17,551 bases of DNA from CALCKU01 sp964534845 (GCA_964534845.1 CAZHPV010000054.1:1-17551); one strand, 5' to 3'; shown: positions 1 to 8,254, counted from the first letter of the stretch. Program-made: numbers and translations. The notes: generated by a model from the letters alone, not told the origin.

Positions 1-585
1 ATCTTCAATAGGGCCAGGGGATATGGCGTTGACGCGTACGCCAGCTTGCCCCCATTCGAGTGCGAGGCATTTACAAAGCATATTGACGCCTGCTTTAGCG
101 GCGCAGGCATGAGCTTGAAAAGGGCGGGGGTGTACGGCTTGTCTCGCCGTGATGGCAATTAAAGACGCACCGGGTTTAGTTAAATACTCCCAGCTTGCAT
201 GAAAAACATTATAAGTCCCAATGAGGTCAATATCGACAACTGTTTTAAACCCGTTTGCGGATAGTCCAACAATAGGGGATAAAAAATTACCTGCCGCGCC
301 GGAGATAACACAATCAATATCACCAAATTCTTTATGGGCGGTTTTAAAGGCTTCAAGCACGCCGTCATAATCACGGACATCTTGCGCTATGCCGATAGCC
401 TTAGCGCCCTTAGCCTCTATAGATTTAACCGCCACGTCTATTTTTTCCTGAGAGCGGGAGAGTATAATAATATTCGCCCCGAGATCGGCGTATTGTTGGG
501 CAATGCCGAGATTAATCCCCGAAGATCCGCCTGCCACAAAAACCGTCTTGTGTTTTAGGAGGTCTTTGACAAAAGTTGCGCTCAT
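1..585 (-). CDS. SDR oxidoreductase, 2,4-dienoyl-CoA reductase-like (C-terminus cut by window edge)
   Basis: The reading frame stays open from an ATG at 585 to the left edge, giving 195 residues of a Rossmann-fold short-chain dehydrogenase. An AGGAG ribosome site lies just upstream of the ATG. Visible motifs are the nucleotide-binding GGSSGI near residue 19, SGAAGNF near residue 100 (the NAG position), and HACAAKAG near 144, where the active-site Lys is kept but the usual YxxxK Tyr is absent. It ends in RVNAISPGPIED, the segment after strand 6. The AAGNF motif, the missing Tyr and the HAxxAKA motif match peroxisomal-type 2,4-dienoyl-CoA reductase (DECR2), which uses NADPH to reduce dienoyl-CoA during oxidation of unsaturated fatty acids. 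It follows the enoyl-CoA isomerase-like gene by 27 bases on the same strand, so the two are probably co-transcribed. A generic FabG-like reductase is less likely because the Tyr is lacking. The exact substrate is inferred. Confidence 0.8.
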   Translation of the reverse strand, partial: MSATFVKDLLKHKTVFVAGGSSGINLGIAQQYADLGANIIILSRSQEKIDVAVKSIEAKGAKAIGIAQDVRDYDGVLEAFKTAHKEFGDIDCVISGAAGNFLSPIVGLSANGFKTVVDIDLIGTYNVFHASWEYLTKPGASLIAITARQAVHPRPFQAHACAAKAGVNMLCKCLALEWGQAGVRVNAISPGPIED

Positions 586-612
586 ATTGGTCTCCTTTGA
601 GAGAGTTTTTAT

Positions 613-1404
613 CTAAAGGTCTTGATAATTGGCTTTACGTTTTTCACGAAACGCGGCCACGCCTTCAACGAATTCGGAACTGCGCCCCGCATCGCGTTGT
701 AGGTTTCTTTCTCGTGCTAATTGATCGGTAAAGCTTGAATCAAGGGCAGCCCACGCAGAACGGCGAATAAGTTTGAGTGATGTAGGCGGACCGTTTGCCA
801 GCTTTTCAGCAAGGGTTTGCGTGGTCGCCGCGAGGTCGTCATCAGCAACAAGGCGGGTCACAAGCCCGTCTGCATAGGCTTTTGACGCAGGATAGCGTTC
901 GCCCAATAGCATGAGTTCCATGGCCTTGACGCGCCCGATTGATTTGCTCAGTAGGTAAGCCGCCCCGCCATCTGGTACGAGACCAATATTGCAAAAAGAC
1001 TGAAGGAAAAAAGCGCTTTCTCCCGCGACGATAATGTCACCCATAAGAGCCAATGCGCAGCCAAAACCTACGGCAGGGCCTTTCACAGACGTAATAAAAG
1101 GAATGGGCAGGTCCCGAATTTTCAAAAACATTGGATTGAATAGATATTCAAGCCTTATGCCCATATCTCTATAGGGGTCGCTTAAATCAACACTGCCGCC
1201 ACCTGAAAGATTCGCCCCGGAACAAAATGCGCGCCCATTACCCGTTAGAACAATTGCCCGTGCAGACCTAACGCCGTCTTCAAGGGCGGCCATGATTTCT
1301 TGCCCCATATCCGCTGACATCGCGTTGAGAATTTTGGGTTGGTTGAGCCGAATATAGGCGACACCGTTCTTAATTTCGAACTCAATACATTTGAAATCGG
1401 TCAT
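613..1404 (-). CDS. Enoyl-CoA hydratase/isomerase family protein, isomerase-type active site
   Basis: A 263-residue crotonase-fold protein of normal family length. Oxyanion-hole segments are visible as AFCSGANL (59-66) and GPAVGFG (109-115). Compared with hydratases, both catalytic Glu positions appear lost: Ala117 in GCALAL and Phe137 in QSFCNIG. An Asp is present in GLVPDGG (Asp145), the position used by PaaG and delta3-delta2 enoyl-CoA isomerases. An isomerase that shifts a double bond is therefore more likely than a hydratase. This rests on alignment from memory. The start at 1404 has GGAAAG about 7 bases upstream. It is the first gene of a minus-strand pair with a dienoyl-CoA reductase-like SDR, an arrangement that makes sense for breaking down unsaturated acyl-CoAs. 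It is transcribed divergently from the large plus-strand operon. Confidence 0.85.
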   Translation of the reverse strand: MTDFKCIEFEIKNGVAYIRLNQPKILNAMSADMGQEIMAALEDGVRSARAIVLTGNGRAFCSGANLSGGGSVDLSDPYRDMGIRLEYLFNPMFLKIRDLPIPFITSVKGPAVGFGCALALMGDIIVAGESAFFLQSFCNIGLVPDGGAAYLLSKSIGRVKAMELMLLGERYPASKAYADGLVTRLVADDDLAATTQTLAEKLANGPPTSLKLIRRSAWAALDSSFTDQLARERNLQRDAGRSSEFVEGVAAFREKRKANYQDL

Positions 1405-1431
1405 AAGCTTTCCATTTTTACGTCATTTATC

Positions 1432-1460
1432 TTGTAACTTTAACATATCTAACATATATT
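1432..1460 (+). promoter_or_regulatory. Candidate sigma70-type promoter for the 1531-9087 operon
   Basis: TTGTAA (1432-1437) and TATATT (1455-1460) are separated by exactly 17 bases and match the -35 and -10 consensus at 4/6 and 5/6. Transcription would begin near 1467, giving a leader of about 65 bases before the ATG at 1531. The -10 box is inside the left arm of the 19-nt palindrome described separately. This is a consensus match only. Confidence 0.45.
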
Positions 1461-1473
1461 ACTAAGTAATATA
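1455..1473. promoter_or_regulatory. Perfect 19-nt palindrome, candidate operator in divergent promoter region
   Basis: The sequence is TATATTACT, a central A, then AGTAATATA: two perfect 9-base arms around one base. Both arms carry TATATT reading outward on their own strand, so the palindrome overlaps the likely -10 of the plus-strand operon and a possible -10 for the minus-strand gene pair. A dimeric repressor bound here could shut both. Two copies of TAACATAT with a one-base spacer (1441-1457) run into its left side. A second short inverted repeat, AAGAC-GA-GTCTT, abuts on the right (1473-1484). The cognate regulator is unknown; the GntR protein at 9171 is the only regulator in the window. 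Confidence 0.5.
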
Positions 1474-1530
1474 AGACGAGTCTTGTATTTAACGAAGTAA
1501 AATTGACAAATAAATCGATGGATCGTCTAA

Positions 1531-2997
1531 ATGAGCGCTAATTTTGGTATAATTTCTATCGGGGCCTATATACCCCGGCGGCGCCTTCAACGTGCGGCGA
1601 TTCATGCGGCAAATAGTTGGTTTGCACCAAATTTACGTGGATTGGCTAAGGGCGAAAAAGCCATTGTGAACTGGGATGAAGATGCGGTCACTATGGCTGT
1701 TGATGCGGCGAGGGATTGCTTGAGCGGACAGACAAAAGAGAATGTAAAGGCCTTATCTCTTGCGTCCACGACATTACCATTTGCCGATAGGTTAAATTCC
1801 GGAATTGTGAAAGAGGCGCTTAATCTGGGCGAAGACATGCAGGCCTTTGACCTTACAGGCAGCCAGCGTGCAGGGACGTCAGCCTTGATACAAGCGCTGG
1901 GTTCACAGAGCCCACAATTATGTCTGGCGGCTGATAACCGTAAAGCGAGAGCGGGCTCGGAAGGTGAAATGCTACAAGGCGACGCGGCAGCGGCTGTATT
2001 GGTGGGTGAGGGTAACCCGATAGCAACGCTGCGCGGCGCACATAGCATGACAATCGATTTTGTAGATCATTTTAGGTCCACAGGTGAAGATTTTGATTAT
2101 GCTTGGGAAAAACGCTGGGTACGCGACGAAGGATTTCAAAATGTTTTAGGCGGAGCCGTTGCTCAGGCCATTGAAAAAATAGGTGTTAAAGCTGCAGATA
2201 TAGACCACGTTTTAATAGCACTTCCCGGGAAGTCTTTACCGCCAAAATTTGTGAAAAGCCTTGGGTTTAATCCAGAAACTGTGGCGGATACATTATTTGC
2301 AAATGTGGGTTATGCGGGTGTAGCACATCCGTTTTTAATGCTCGCCGCAGCCTTAGAACGCGCCAAGCCAAATGAGACAATCTTGCTGGCCAGTTTTGGA
2401 CAGGGGGCGGATGTCATGGTTTTTGAAACAACTAAGGCTATCACTCAAAAACGCGACGCGCTTGGTTTTTCAGGCGGTCTTGCAAATAAATCGCCGGACG
2501 AAAATTATTTACGCTATCTATTCCACCGGGGGCAGTTTGATCTCGAAAAAGGTATGCGGGCTGAATATGATGAGAAGCAACCCGGGACGGCGCTCTCGCG
2601 GGACCGTAAAGCTGTGTTGGGTCTTATTGGCGGGAAGTGCCGAGAAACGGGAACCGTGCAGTTTCCCAAAACTGATATTTCAGTTGCGCAAAATCACAGG
2701 GCCACCCGAACGCAGGATGATTACCCTCTGTCTGATAAGCTCGCGAAAATTACAACATTTACGGCTGATCGCCTGACATATTCCCCCGACCCGCCGACAT
2801 ATTACGGCATGATTGATTTTGAGGGCGGGGGCCGAATGATCTCGGAGTTTTCGGATGTAACGGAAGAAGACGTAAGTGTTGGCCGCGAAATGCGTATGGT
2901 CTTTCGTATAAAAGCCCGTGACGATATGCGTAAATTTACAAAATATTTCTGGAAAGCGACGCCGATACGCGACGCTAGAAAAAGCGAGGCAAATTAA
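1531..2997 (+). CDS. HMG-CoA synthase-like thiolase-fold domain fused to a DUF35 OB-fold domain, catalytic residues apparently lost
   Basis: A 488-residue two-domain protein. Residues 1-300 resemble HMG-CoA synthase/KAS III, with GIISIGAYIPRRRL at the start, DEDAVTMAVDAARD at 49-62, GDAAAAVLVG at 150-159 and ILLASFGQGAD at 284-294. Residues about 310-480 resemble DUF35, with a degenerate zinc-ribbon region (GGKCRETGTVQFP, only one Cys) followed by an OB-fold. At the nucleophile position, where synthases have Cys before the AGT, this protein has Gln112 (SQRAGT). The HQPNG-type His is replaced in LIALPGKSLP (228-236), and the catalytic Glu region is STTLPFAD. It is therefore probably not a working HMG-CoA synthase. 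In archaea, separate HMG-CoA synthase, DUF35 and thiolase proteins form a complex with a shared CoA site. Here the first two are fused and the thiolase gene overlaps by one base (TAATG). A scaffold or altered-activity partner of the thiolase is inferred. Confidence 0.8.
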   Translation: MSANFGIISIGAYIPRRRLQRAAIHAANSWFAPNLRGLAKGEKAIVNWDEDAVTMAVDAARDCLSGQTKENVKALSLASTTLPFADRLNSGIVKEALNLGEDMQAFDLTGSQRAGTSALIQALGSQSPQLCLAADNRKARAGSEGEMLQGDAAAAVLVGEGNPIATLRGAHSMTIDFVDHFRSTGEDFDYAWEKRWVRDEGFQNVLGGAVAQAIEKIGVKAADIDHVLIALPGKSLPPKFVKSLGFNPETVADTLFANVGYAGVAHPFLMLAAALERAKPNETILLASFGQGADVMVFETTKAITQKRDALGFSGGLANKSPDENYLRYLFHRGQFDLEKGMRAEYDEKQPGTALSRDRKAVLGLIGGKCRETGTVQFPKTDISVAQNHRATRTQDDYPLSDKLAKITTFTADRLTYSPDPPTYYGMIDFEGGGRMISEFSDVTEEDVSVGREMRMVFRIKARDDMRKFTKYFWKATPIRDARKSEAN

Positions 2998-4199
2998 TGG
3001 CACGTGGAATTAAAGATAAAGTCGCTATTTTAGGTATGGGGTGTGCACGGTTTGGCGAAAGATGGGATAAAGATGCCGCCTCCTTAATGGTTGAAGCTTT
3101 TGAAGAGGCTTTAGAAGATGCCAAGATTGATGTGTCCGAATTAGATGCCGCTTGGTTGGGCGTTGGTTTTGATGCGCAAAATGTCGGACCGTCAGGTATC
3201 CCGGCTTCAATCGCTTTGCGTTTGCCCAATATCGGCGTGACAAAAGTTGAGAATTATTGCGCAAGCGGGACAGAGTCGTTCCGAGGTGCGGTTTATGCTG
3301 TGGCGTCTGGGGCTGCTGATATTGCACTCGCTATAGGCGTCGAAAAGCTCAAAGATACGGGTTATGGCGGCTTACCTGTTAGAACTCGCGGAACGCAGTG
3401 GGATATGATTGGAACCAATGGGTCCGCACCCGGTAACTTTGCGCAGCTTGCCTCAGCCTACCGTGAAAAACACGGCGTTTCGCCCGATGACCTTAAGCGC
3501 GCAATGGCGCATGTTTCAGTTAAGAGCCACGCAAATGGGGCAAAAAATCCAAAGGCGCATTTACGTAAACTGATTGATATTGAAACGGCGATGAAAGCTC
3601 CGATGATTGCAGAACCTTTGGGTCTGTTTGATTGTTGCGGCGTGTCTGACGGTGCGGCTTGCGCAATTGTCACCACGCCTGAAATTGCAAAAGCGTTGGG
3701 TAAAACAGACCTCGTTTTGGTCAAAGCCTTACAGCTTGCTACCTCAAATGGTTGGGAAATGCAGGGTGCAGGATGGGATGGTAGCTATATGCATACAACG
3801 CGTATGGCGGCCAAGAAAGCCTATGCTGAAGCGGGTATTACTGACCCTGAAAACGAAATTTCTTTGACGGAAGTACATGACTGTTTTTCCATTACGGAAT
3901 TGGTCACAATGGAAGATCTGTTCATTTCTAAAGATGGTCAGGCTTGGAAAGATGTTCTGGACGGCAAATTTGATGCTGACGGAAAAATACCGTGTCAGAT
4001 TGATGGTGGTTTAAAGTGTTTTGGACATCCAATTGGAGCCTCGGGGCTGCGGATGATTTATGAAAATTATTTGCAATTGCTTGGCCGCGCAGGTGATAGA
4101 CAGCGCAAGGACCCGCCGAATTTGTGCTTGTCCCATAATCTTGGTGGAATGCCTTTCCAGAATGTCAGTTCGGTCGCCATTGTTGGATTAGAGAAGTGA
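2997..4199 (+). CDS. SCP2-type thiolase (acetyl-CoA acyltransferase family)
   Basis: A 400-residue thiolase with the features of the sterol-carrier-protein-x branch. The nucleophile is Cys88 in NYCASGTES. The second Cys is Cys296 in VHDCFS rather than in a CxGxG motif. The catalytic His is His344 in GHPIGASG, and the C-terminal loop reads SHNLGG near 379. All expected residues for CoA-dependent cleavage of a 3-oxoacyl-CoA are present. The Cys at HDCF separates it from the Ltp2-type steroid aldolases, which use Tyr residues. Related enzymes often need a DUF35 partner, and the gene directly upstream encodes a DUF35 domain and overlaps this start by one base. SCP2-type thiolases commonly accept 2-methyl-branched 3-oxoacyl-CoAs, which fits the racemase in the neighbouring operon. 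The exact substrate is unknown. Confidence 0.9.
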   Translation: MARGIKDKVAILGMGCARFGERWDKDAASLMVEAFEEALEDAKIDVSELDAAWLGVGFDAQNVGPSGIPASIALRLPNIGVTKVENYCASGTESFRGAVYAVASGAADIALAIGVEKLKDTGYGGLPVRTRGTQWDMIGTNGSAPGNFAQLASAYREKHGVSPDDLKRAMAHVSVKSHANGAKNPKAHLRKLIDIETAMKAPMIAEPLGLFDCCGVSDGAACAIVTTPEIAKALGKTDLVLVKALQLATSNGWEMQGAGWDGSYMHTTRMAAKKAYAEAGITDPENEISLTEVHDCFSITELVTMEDLFISKDGQAWKDVLDGKFDADGKIPCQIDGGLKCFGHPIGASGLRMIYENYLQLLGRAGDRQRKDPPNLCLSHNLGGMPFQNVSSVAIVGLEK

Positions 4200-5365
4200 T
4201 AAAAAAAGGAGTAGATGCTGACGTTTTTGACGCTTTTTTAGAGCAGATTAAGCGCTATGTACGCGAACGCCTCGTGCCAGCTGAGGACGAAGCTATTGCG
4301 CATGATCGTGTACCTGACGACATACTCAAAGAAATGACAGAGATGGGATTGTTCGGCGTCACCATCCCAGAAGAATATGGCGGATCAGGTTTTAATATCA
4401 GCCAGTATATCGCTTTTATCCAAGAAATAAGCTGGGCGCTACCGGCCTTTAGGTCAATTATTTCAATGAATGTCGGTATGACCTCATCGGCGATATTGAA
4501 TAGCGGAACTGAGGAACAAAAGTCTCATTGGCTTCCTAGATTAGCGGCAGGCGATGTTGCTTGTTTTGCTTTGACTGAACCGGATTCTGGTTCGGATGCG
4601 GCTGCGCTTACCACACGCGCTATTCGTGATGGTGATGATTATATTTTAAATGGCTCTAAACGTTATATTTCAAATGCGCCATTTGCCAAAATTGGGTTGA
4701 TAATGGCCCGAACTGCGGCGGAAAATCTGCCAAAAAATGCACATGTCAGCGCCTTTATTATTCCTATGGATGCACCGGGGGTGACAGTTGGAAAACCTGA
4801 CAAAAAGATGGGCCAGTCTGGCTCTCGGATAGCCGACGTAATTTTGGAAAATGTCCGTGTGCCAGCATCATCTTTACTCGGCGGTGTCGAGGGCAAAGGT
4901 TTTCAAGCGGCGATGCATTCTATCGATATTGGGCGTTTTTCGGTTGCGGCGGCCTCGACAGGTTACGCAAAACGTATGCTTGAATATGGTTTGGATTACG
5001 CAATGGAGCGTAAAGCTTTCGGTAATCCGATAGCAAATTTTCAATTGATTCAAGCCATGTTATCCGATTCCAAAGCAGAAATTTATGCTGCAGATTGTAT
5101 GATAAAAGATGCGACTGCAAAGGCAGACAGGGGCGAAAAGACGATTATGGAAGCGGCTTGTACGAAAATGTTTGCCTCGGAAATGTGCGGACGTGTGGCT
5201 GACCGTGTGGTTCAAATTCTAGGCGGTGCGGGCTATTTACAAGAATACCAAGCCGAGCGTTTCTTCCGCGATAGCAGGCTTTACCGTATTTACGAAGGCA
5301 CCACTCAAATCCAACAGCTTGTCATCGCAAAGCAGATGATACGGCAATATAACGGAACCTATTAG
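4196..5365 (+). CDS. Acyl-CoA dehydrogenase
   Basis: A 389-residue FAD-dependent acyl-CoA dehydrogenase of standard length. It introduces the alpha-beta double bond and passes electrons to electron-transfer flavoprotein. Visible features are an N-terminal helical domain with GLFGVTIPEEYGGSG (51-65), the flavin-binding FALTEPDSGSD segment (124-134), ADVILENVRVP (213-223), RKAFGNPI (272-279), ILGGAGY (341-347) and the catalytic base Glu367 in IYEGTTQIQ. The start is a GTG whose bases overlap the thiolase stop (GTGA), implying translational coupling; no in-frame ATG nearby fits the family N-terminus better. The stop lies 6 bases before the CoA-transferase start. It is one of two acyl-CoA dehydrogenases in this operon and lacks the N-terminal extension of the other. 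Chain-length preference cannot be read from the sequence. Confidence 0.92.
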   Translation: MIKKGVDADVFDAFLEQIKRYVRERLVPAEDEAIAHDRVPDDILKEMTEMGLFGVTIPEEYGGSGFNISQYIAFIQEISWALPAFRSIISMNVGMTSSAILNSGTEEQKSHWLPRLAAGDVACFALTEPDSGSDAAALTTRAIRDGDDYILNGSKRYISNAPFAKIGLIMARTAAENLPKNAHVSAFIIPMDAPGVTVGKPDKKMGQSGSRIADVILENVRVPASSLLGGVEGKGFQAAMHSIDIGRFSVAAASTGYAKRMLEYGLDYAMERKAFGNPIANFQLIQAMLSDSKAEIYAADCMIKDATAKADRGEKTIMEAACTKMFASEMCGRVADRVVQILGGAGYLQEYQAERFFRDSRLYRIYEGTTQIQQLVIAKQMIRQYNGTY

Positions 5366-5371
5366 AGCGCT

Positions 5372-6592
5372 ATGTATAATATTCTAAAGGGCCTCAGAGT
5401 CATCGAGGCGACATCATTTGTGGCGTCTCCCTCTGCGGGTCTGTATCTGGCTCAACTCGGGGCCGATGTTATTCGCGTCGATCATGTGGCGGGCGGGCCA
5501 GACTATAACCGTTGGCCTAAGGCCGATAATGGGTCCAGTTTTTATTGGGAAGGCCTTAATAAAGCGAAGAAGTCTGTCTCTCTAAATTTAAAGACAATTG
5601 AAGGCCGTGAAATCTTAAAAAAACTCGCGGCTTCGGGCGAAGAGACTGGCGGTATATTACTGACCAATTTTCCTGTCGGCGGGTTTCTCTCATATGAAAA
5701 TATGAAGGAATTGCGCGAAGATATCATTGTGGCGCGTGTCATGGGGCAAGCGAATGGAGGCCCTGCTGTAGACTACACGGTAAACTGTGCGCTTGGCGTA
5801 CCGAATATGACGGGGCCAGCCTCGTTAGGCGATGAACCTGTCAATCATGTCCTGCCAGCTTGGGACCTCCTCGCGGGGGCCTATACGGCCTTTGCGATCT
5901 TGGCTGCAGAACGGCGCAGACGCGAGACAGGTGAGGGCGCAGATGTTCGCATTCCGCTTTCTGATATTGGCGTGACGAGCCTTGCAAATTTAGGACAGAT
6001 TGCTGAGGTTGTTTATACGAATGAAAACCGCGCACGTTACGGTAATGAAGTTTACGGTGCTTTTGGTAAAGACTTTGTCACGGCTGATGGAAAACGCTTG
6101 ATTGTTATGGCGATATCGCCGCGCCAATGGTCTGGTCTTGTGAAAGTGTTGGGTATTGAAGCAGATATCGCGGCGATTGAAAAACAGCGTGATGTAAGTT
6201 TTGACTATGATGAAGGTGTCCGCTTTGAACACCGGGATGTTCTATACCCGCTTGTTACAGCCAAGATTGTTAAATGGGAGTCGGCAGCGCTTAAAGCGGC
6301 GCTTGATGAGGTCGGCGGATGTTGGGGGGAGTACCAAACTCTAAGAGACGCCGTAGATGATCCCGCGCTTGTTAAGGGCAATCCAGTCTTTACTGAAATG
6401 GAAAACCCCAGCGGCTTTACCTATCCGACACCGGGCTCGGTTGCGACGCTGGGGGGAGAAACACGCGGTGTTCCAAAAACAGCACCAACATTAGGGCAAA
6501 ATTCAGAAGATGTGTTAGCGGACCTTTTAGGCATGAGCTCTGGTGAAATAGCGTCCCTCATTGATAACGGTATTGTAAAAGGGTCTGCATAG
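5372..6592 (+). CDS. mct: Family III CoA-transferase, mesaconyl-CoA C1-C4 CoA transferase type
   Basis: A 406-residue CaiB/BaiF-fold CoA-transferase. The catalytic Asp is Asp165 in NHVLPAWDLLAGAYTAF. The whole chain resembles Chloroflexus mesaconyl-CoA C1-C4 CoA transferase as I remember it, including LAQLGADVIR (26-35), the GGPDYNRWP segment (41-49), VDYTVNCALG (133-142), MTGPAS (146-151) and YGAFGKDF. That enzyme moves CoA from the C1 to the C4 carboxyl of mesaconate within one molecule. The specific call is supported by the neighbours: the next gene is methylsuccinyl-CoA dehydrogenase, which makes mesaconyl-C1-CoA, and the one after resembles mesaconyl-C4-CoA hydratase. The gene sits 6 bases after the acyl-CoA dehydrogenase and directly abuts the next ATG. 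A transferase for a related dicarboxylic acid such as itaconate or citramalate is the main alternative. Family membership is more certain than substrate. Confidence 0.8.
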   Translation: MYNILKGLRVIEATSFVASPSAGLYLAQLGADVIRVDHVAGGPDYNRWPKADNGSSFYWEGLNKAKKSVSLNLKTIEGREILKKLAASGEETGGILLTNFPVGGFLSYENMKELREDIIVARVMGQANGGPAVDYTVNCALGVPNMTGPASLGDEPVNHVLPAWDLLAGAYTAFAILAAERRRRETGEGADVRIPLSDIGVTSLANLGQIAEVVYTNENRARYGNEVYGAFGKDFVTADGKRLIVMAISPRQWSGLVKVLGIEADIAAIEKQRDVSFDYDEGVRFEHRDVLYPLVTAKIVKWESAALKAALDEVGGCWGEYQTLRDAVDDPALVKGNPVFTEMENPSGFTYPTPGSVATLGGETRGVPKTAPTLGQNSEDVLADLLGMSSGEIASLIDNGIVKGSA

Positions 6593-8254
6593 ATGACTAA
6601 AGTTTGCACAGCAGCTCAAACATTAGAACAAGCAAAAAATGCATTAGAGGCCACAGCCACATATGTTGCGGCAGTTCGCGCGCAGGTTCAAAGCCGGGTT
6701 GTCGTTGATGGACGAGCCAAGTCGGATTTAATCAATCAGGAACAGCGCGCCGTACATGGTTATGCTTGGATTGATACGACCTATGAAGCGCTTAAGTCCG
6801 TCTTAGACTGGGCCATTGGCTTGCAAGGTCAAAACAGTCTTAAAGACGTTGACGTTCTAGCTCTTAATATTGCGTTTGGTGAATATTTATCCCAAATGAT
6901 CGGCGGTATTCCGATGGGGCAAAATGAGTTTATCAGGCCGTCTGATTTATCTATGAAAGAAGAGGCGGCGATCTTAGCGGTTAACGGAGCTGTTGCGCAT
7001 TTTATCCAAAATGGAAATACGGCCCAAACACGTCAAGCCTTGGCGACATTCATCGCGGATGGACAGGGTATAACTGAAACCTTTGATGATGACCTATTAA
7101 ATGCCGTGCGAGAGCAATATCGCCGGTTTACGCAAGAGCGCATTGTTCCAAATGCGCATGAATGGCACCTGGCAAATGACCTCATTCCCGATGAGATTGT
7201 GGCTGAAATGGCCGAGCTGGGAACCTTTGGTGTTTGTATTCCCGAAGACTTCGGTGGATTGGGCCTAGGCAAGCTCTTCATGTGTATTGTCACGGAAGAA
7301 TTAAGCCGAGGCTGGATTGGCGCGGGGTCATTAGGTACGCGGTCTGAAATCGCAGGTGAACTTATTCTTCTGGGCGGCACCTCAGAGCAAAAAGAGCAGT
7401 GGCTTCCAAAAATTGCTAGCGGCGAAGTGCTTCCGACCGCCGTTTTTACGGAACCTGATATTGGCTCTGATTTAGGGTCTTTAAAGACGCGCGCCACACA
7501 AATCAAAACAGGCGAGTGGGCTATATCTGGAGCCAAGACGTGGATTACACACGCGGCGCGTTCTGATCTTATGACTTTACTGGCACGGTCTAAACCGGAC
7601 GAGGCGGGTTATGCGGGGCTCTCTATGTTTCTTGCGGCTAAGCCGCGCGGAAATGATAAAAACCTCTTTCCTGCCAAGGGTATGACCGGGTCAGAAATTG
7701 AGGTTTTGGGTTATCGGGGCATGCGTGAATATGAACTGGGGTTTGATGATTTTATAGTGTCCAAAGACGGCCTTTTGGGAGCCGAGCAAGGCCGTGGTTT
7801 TAAGCAGCTTATGAAGACCTTTGAAGGTGCGCGTATTCAAACCGCGGCCAGAGCCGTTGGCGTGGCTTGCCGCGCTATGGAACTTGCGATTGATTATGCG
7901 CAGTCGCGTAAGCAGTTCGGAAAAAGCATTATCGAGTTCCCGCGCGTATCTGACAAGATTGCGATGATGGCTGTTGATATCTTGCTCTCGCGTGAGCTGA
8001 CATATTTTTCGGCCAGAGAGAAAGATAAAGGCCGGCGTTGTGATATTGAGGCGGGTATGGCAAAATTATTTGCGGCGCGCACGGCATGGGCGAATGCGGA
8101 TGCAGCCTTGCAAATCCACGGCGGCAATGGTTATGCACTCGAATATGAAATTAGCCGCGTTCTATGTGACGCCCGTATCTTGAATATTTTCGAAGGCGCG
8201 GGAGAAATTCAAGCACAAGTCGTTGCAAAAGGTAAACTGGTGGCACGAAATTAA
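6593..8254 (+). CDS. mcd: (2S)-methylsuccinyl-CoA dehydrogenase
   Basis: At 553 residues this is much longer than a normal acyl-CoA dehydrogenase because of an N-terminal extension of about 165 residues. That extension, with RVVVDGR (35-41), EQRAVHGYAW (50-59), IAFGEYLSQM and GGIPMGQNE (93-112), is typical of methylsuccinyl-CoA dehydrogenase from the ethylmalonyl-CoA pathway. The dehydrogenase core follows: ELSRGWIGAGSLGTRSE (236-252), VFTEPDIGSD (284-293), WITHAAR (317-323), MTGSEIEVLGYRG (364-376), IQIHGGNG-type segment near 507-513, and the catalytic Glu534 in IFEGAGEIQ. It oxidises (2S)-methylsuccinyl-CoA to mesaconyl-C1-CoA using FAD. The ATG abuts the preceding TAG. The stop overlaps the hydratase ATG by one base. 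None of the other ethylmalonyl-CoA pathway genes (crotonyl-CoA carboxylase/reductase, mutase) are in the window, so here it may serve a catabolic branch. Confidence 0.88.
   Translation: MTKVCTAAQTLEQAKNALEATATYVAAVRAQVQSRVVVDGRAKSDLINQEQRAVHGYAWIDTTYEALKSVLDWAIGLQGQNSLKDVDVLALNIAFGEYLSQMIGGIPMGQNEFIRPSDLSMKEEAAILAVNGAVAHFIQNGNTAQTRQALATFIADGQGITETFDDDLLNAVREQYRRFTQERIVPNAHEWHLANDLIPDEIVAEMAELGTFGVCIPEDFGGLGLGKLFMCIVTEELSRGWIGAGSLGTRSEIAGELILLGGTSEQKEQWLPKIASGEVLPTAVFTEPDIGSDLGSLKTRATQIKTGEWAISGAKTWITHAARSDLMTLLARSKPDEAGYAGLSMFLAAKPRGNDKNLFPAKGMTGSEIEVLGYRGMREYELGFDDFIVSKDGLLGAEQGRGFKQLMKTFEGARIQTAARAVGVACRAMELAIDYAQSRKQFGKSIIEFPRVSDKIAMMAVDILLSRELTYFSAREKDKGRRCDIEAGMAKLFAARTAWANADAALQIHGGNGYALEYEISRVLCDARILNIFEGAGEIQAQVVAKGKLVARN

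Noticed and set aside
1503..1508. A perfect TTGACA box upstream of the fusion gene
   Set aside because: A -10 box at normal spacing would fall at or past the ATG at 1531, so it could not drive this gene from its start. The TTGTAA/TATATT pair further upstream fits better.
1602..2048. Long antisense reading frames inside real genes, such as this one and those at 7033-7536 and 11508-11936
   Set aside because: They lie opposite well-recognised conserved coding sequence, show no family resemblance, and lack ribosome sites.
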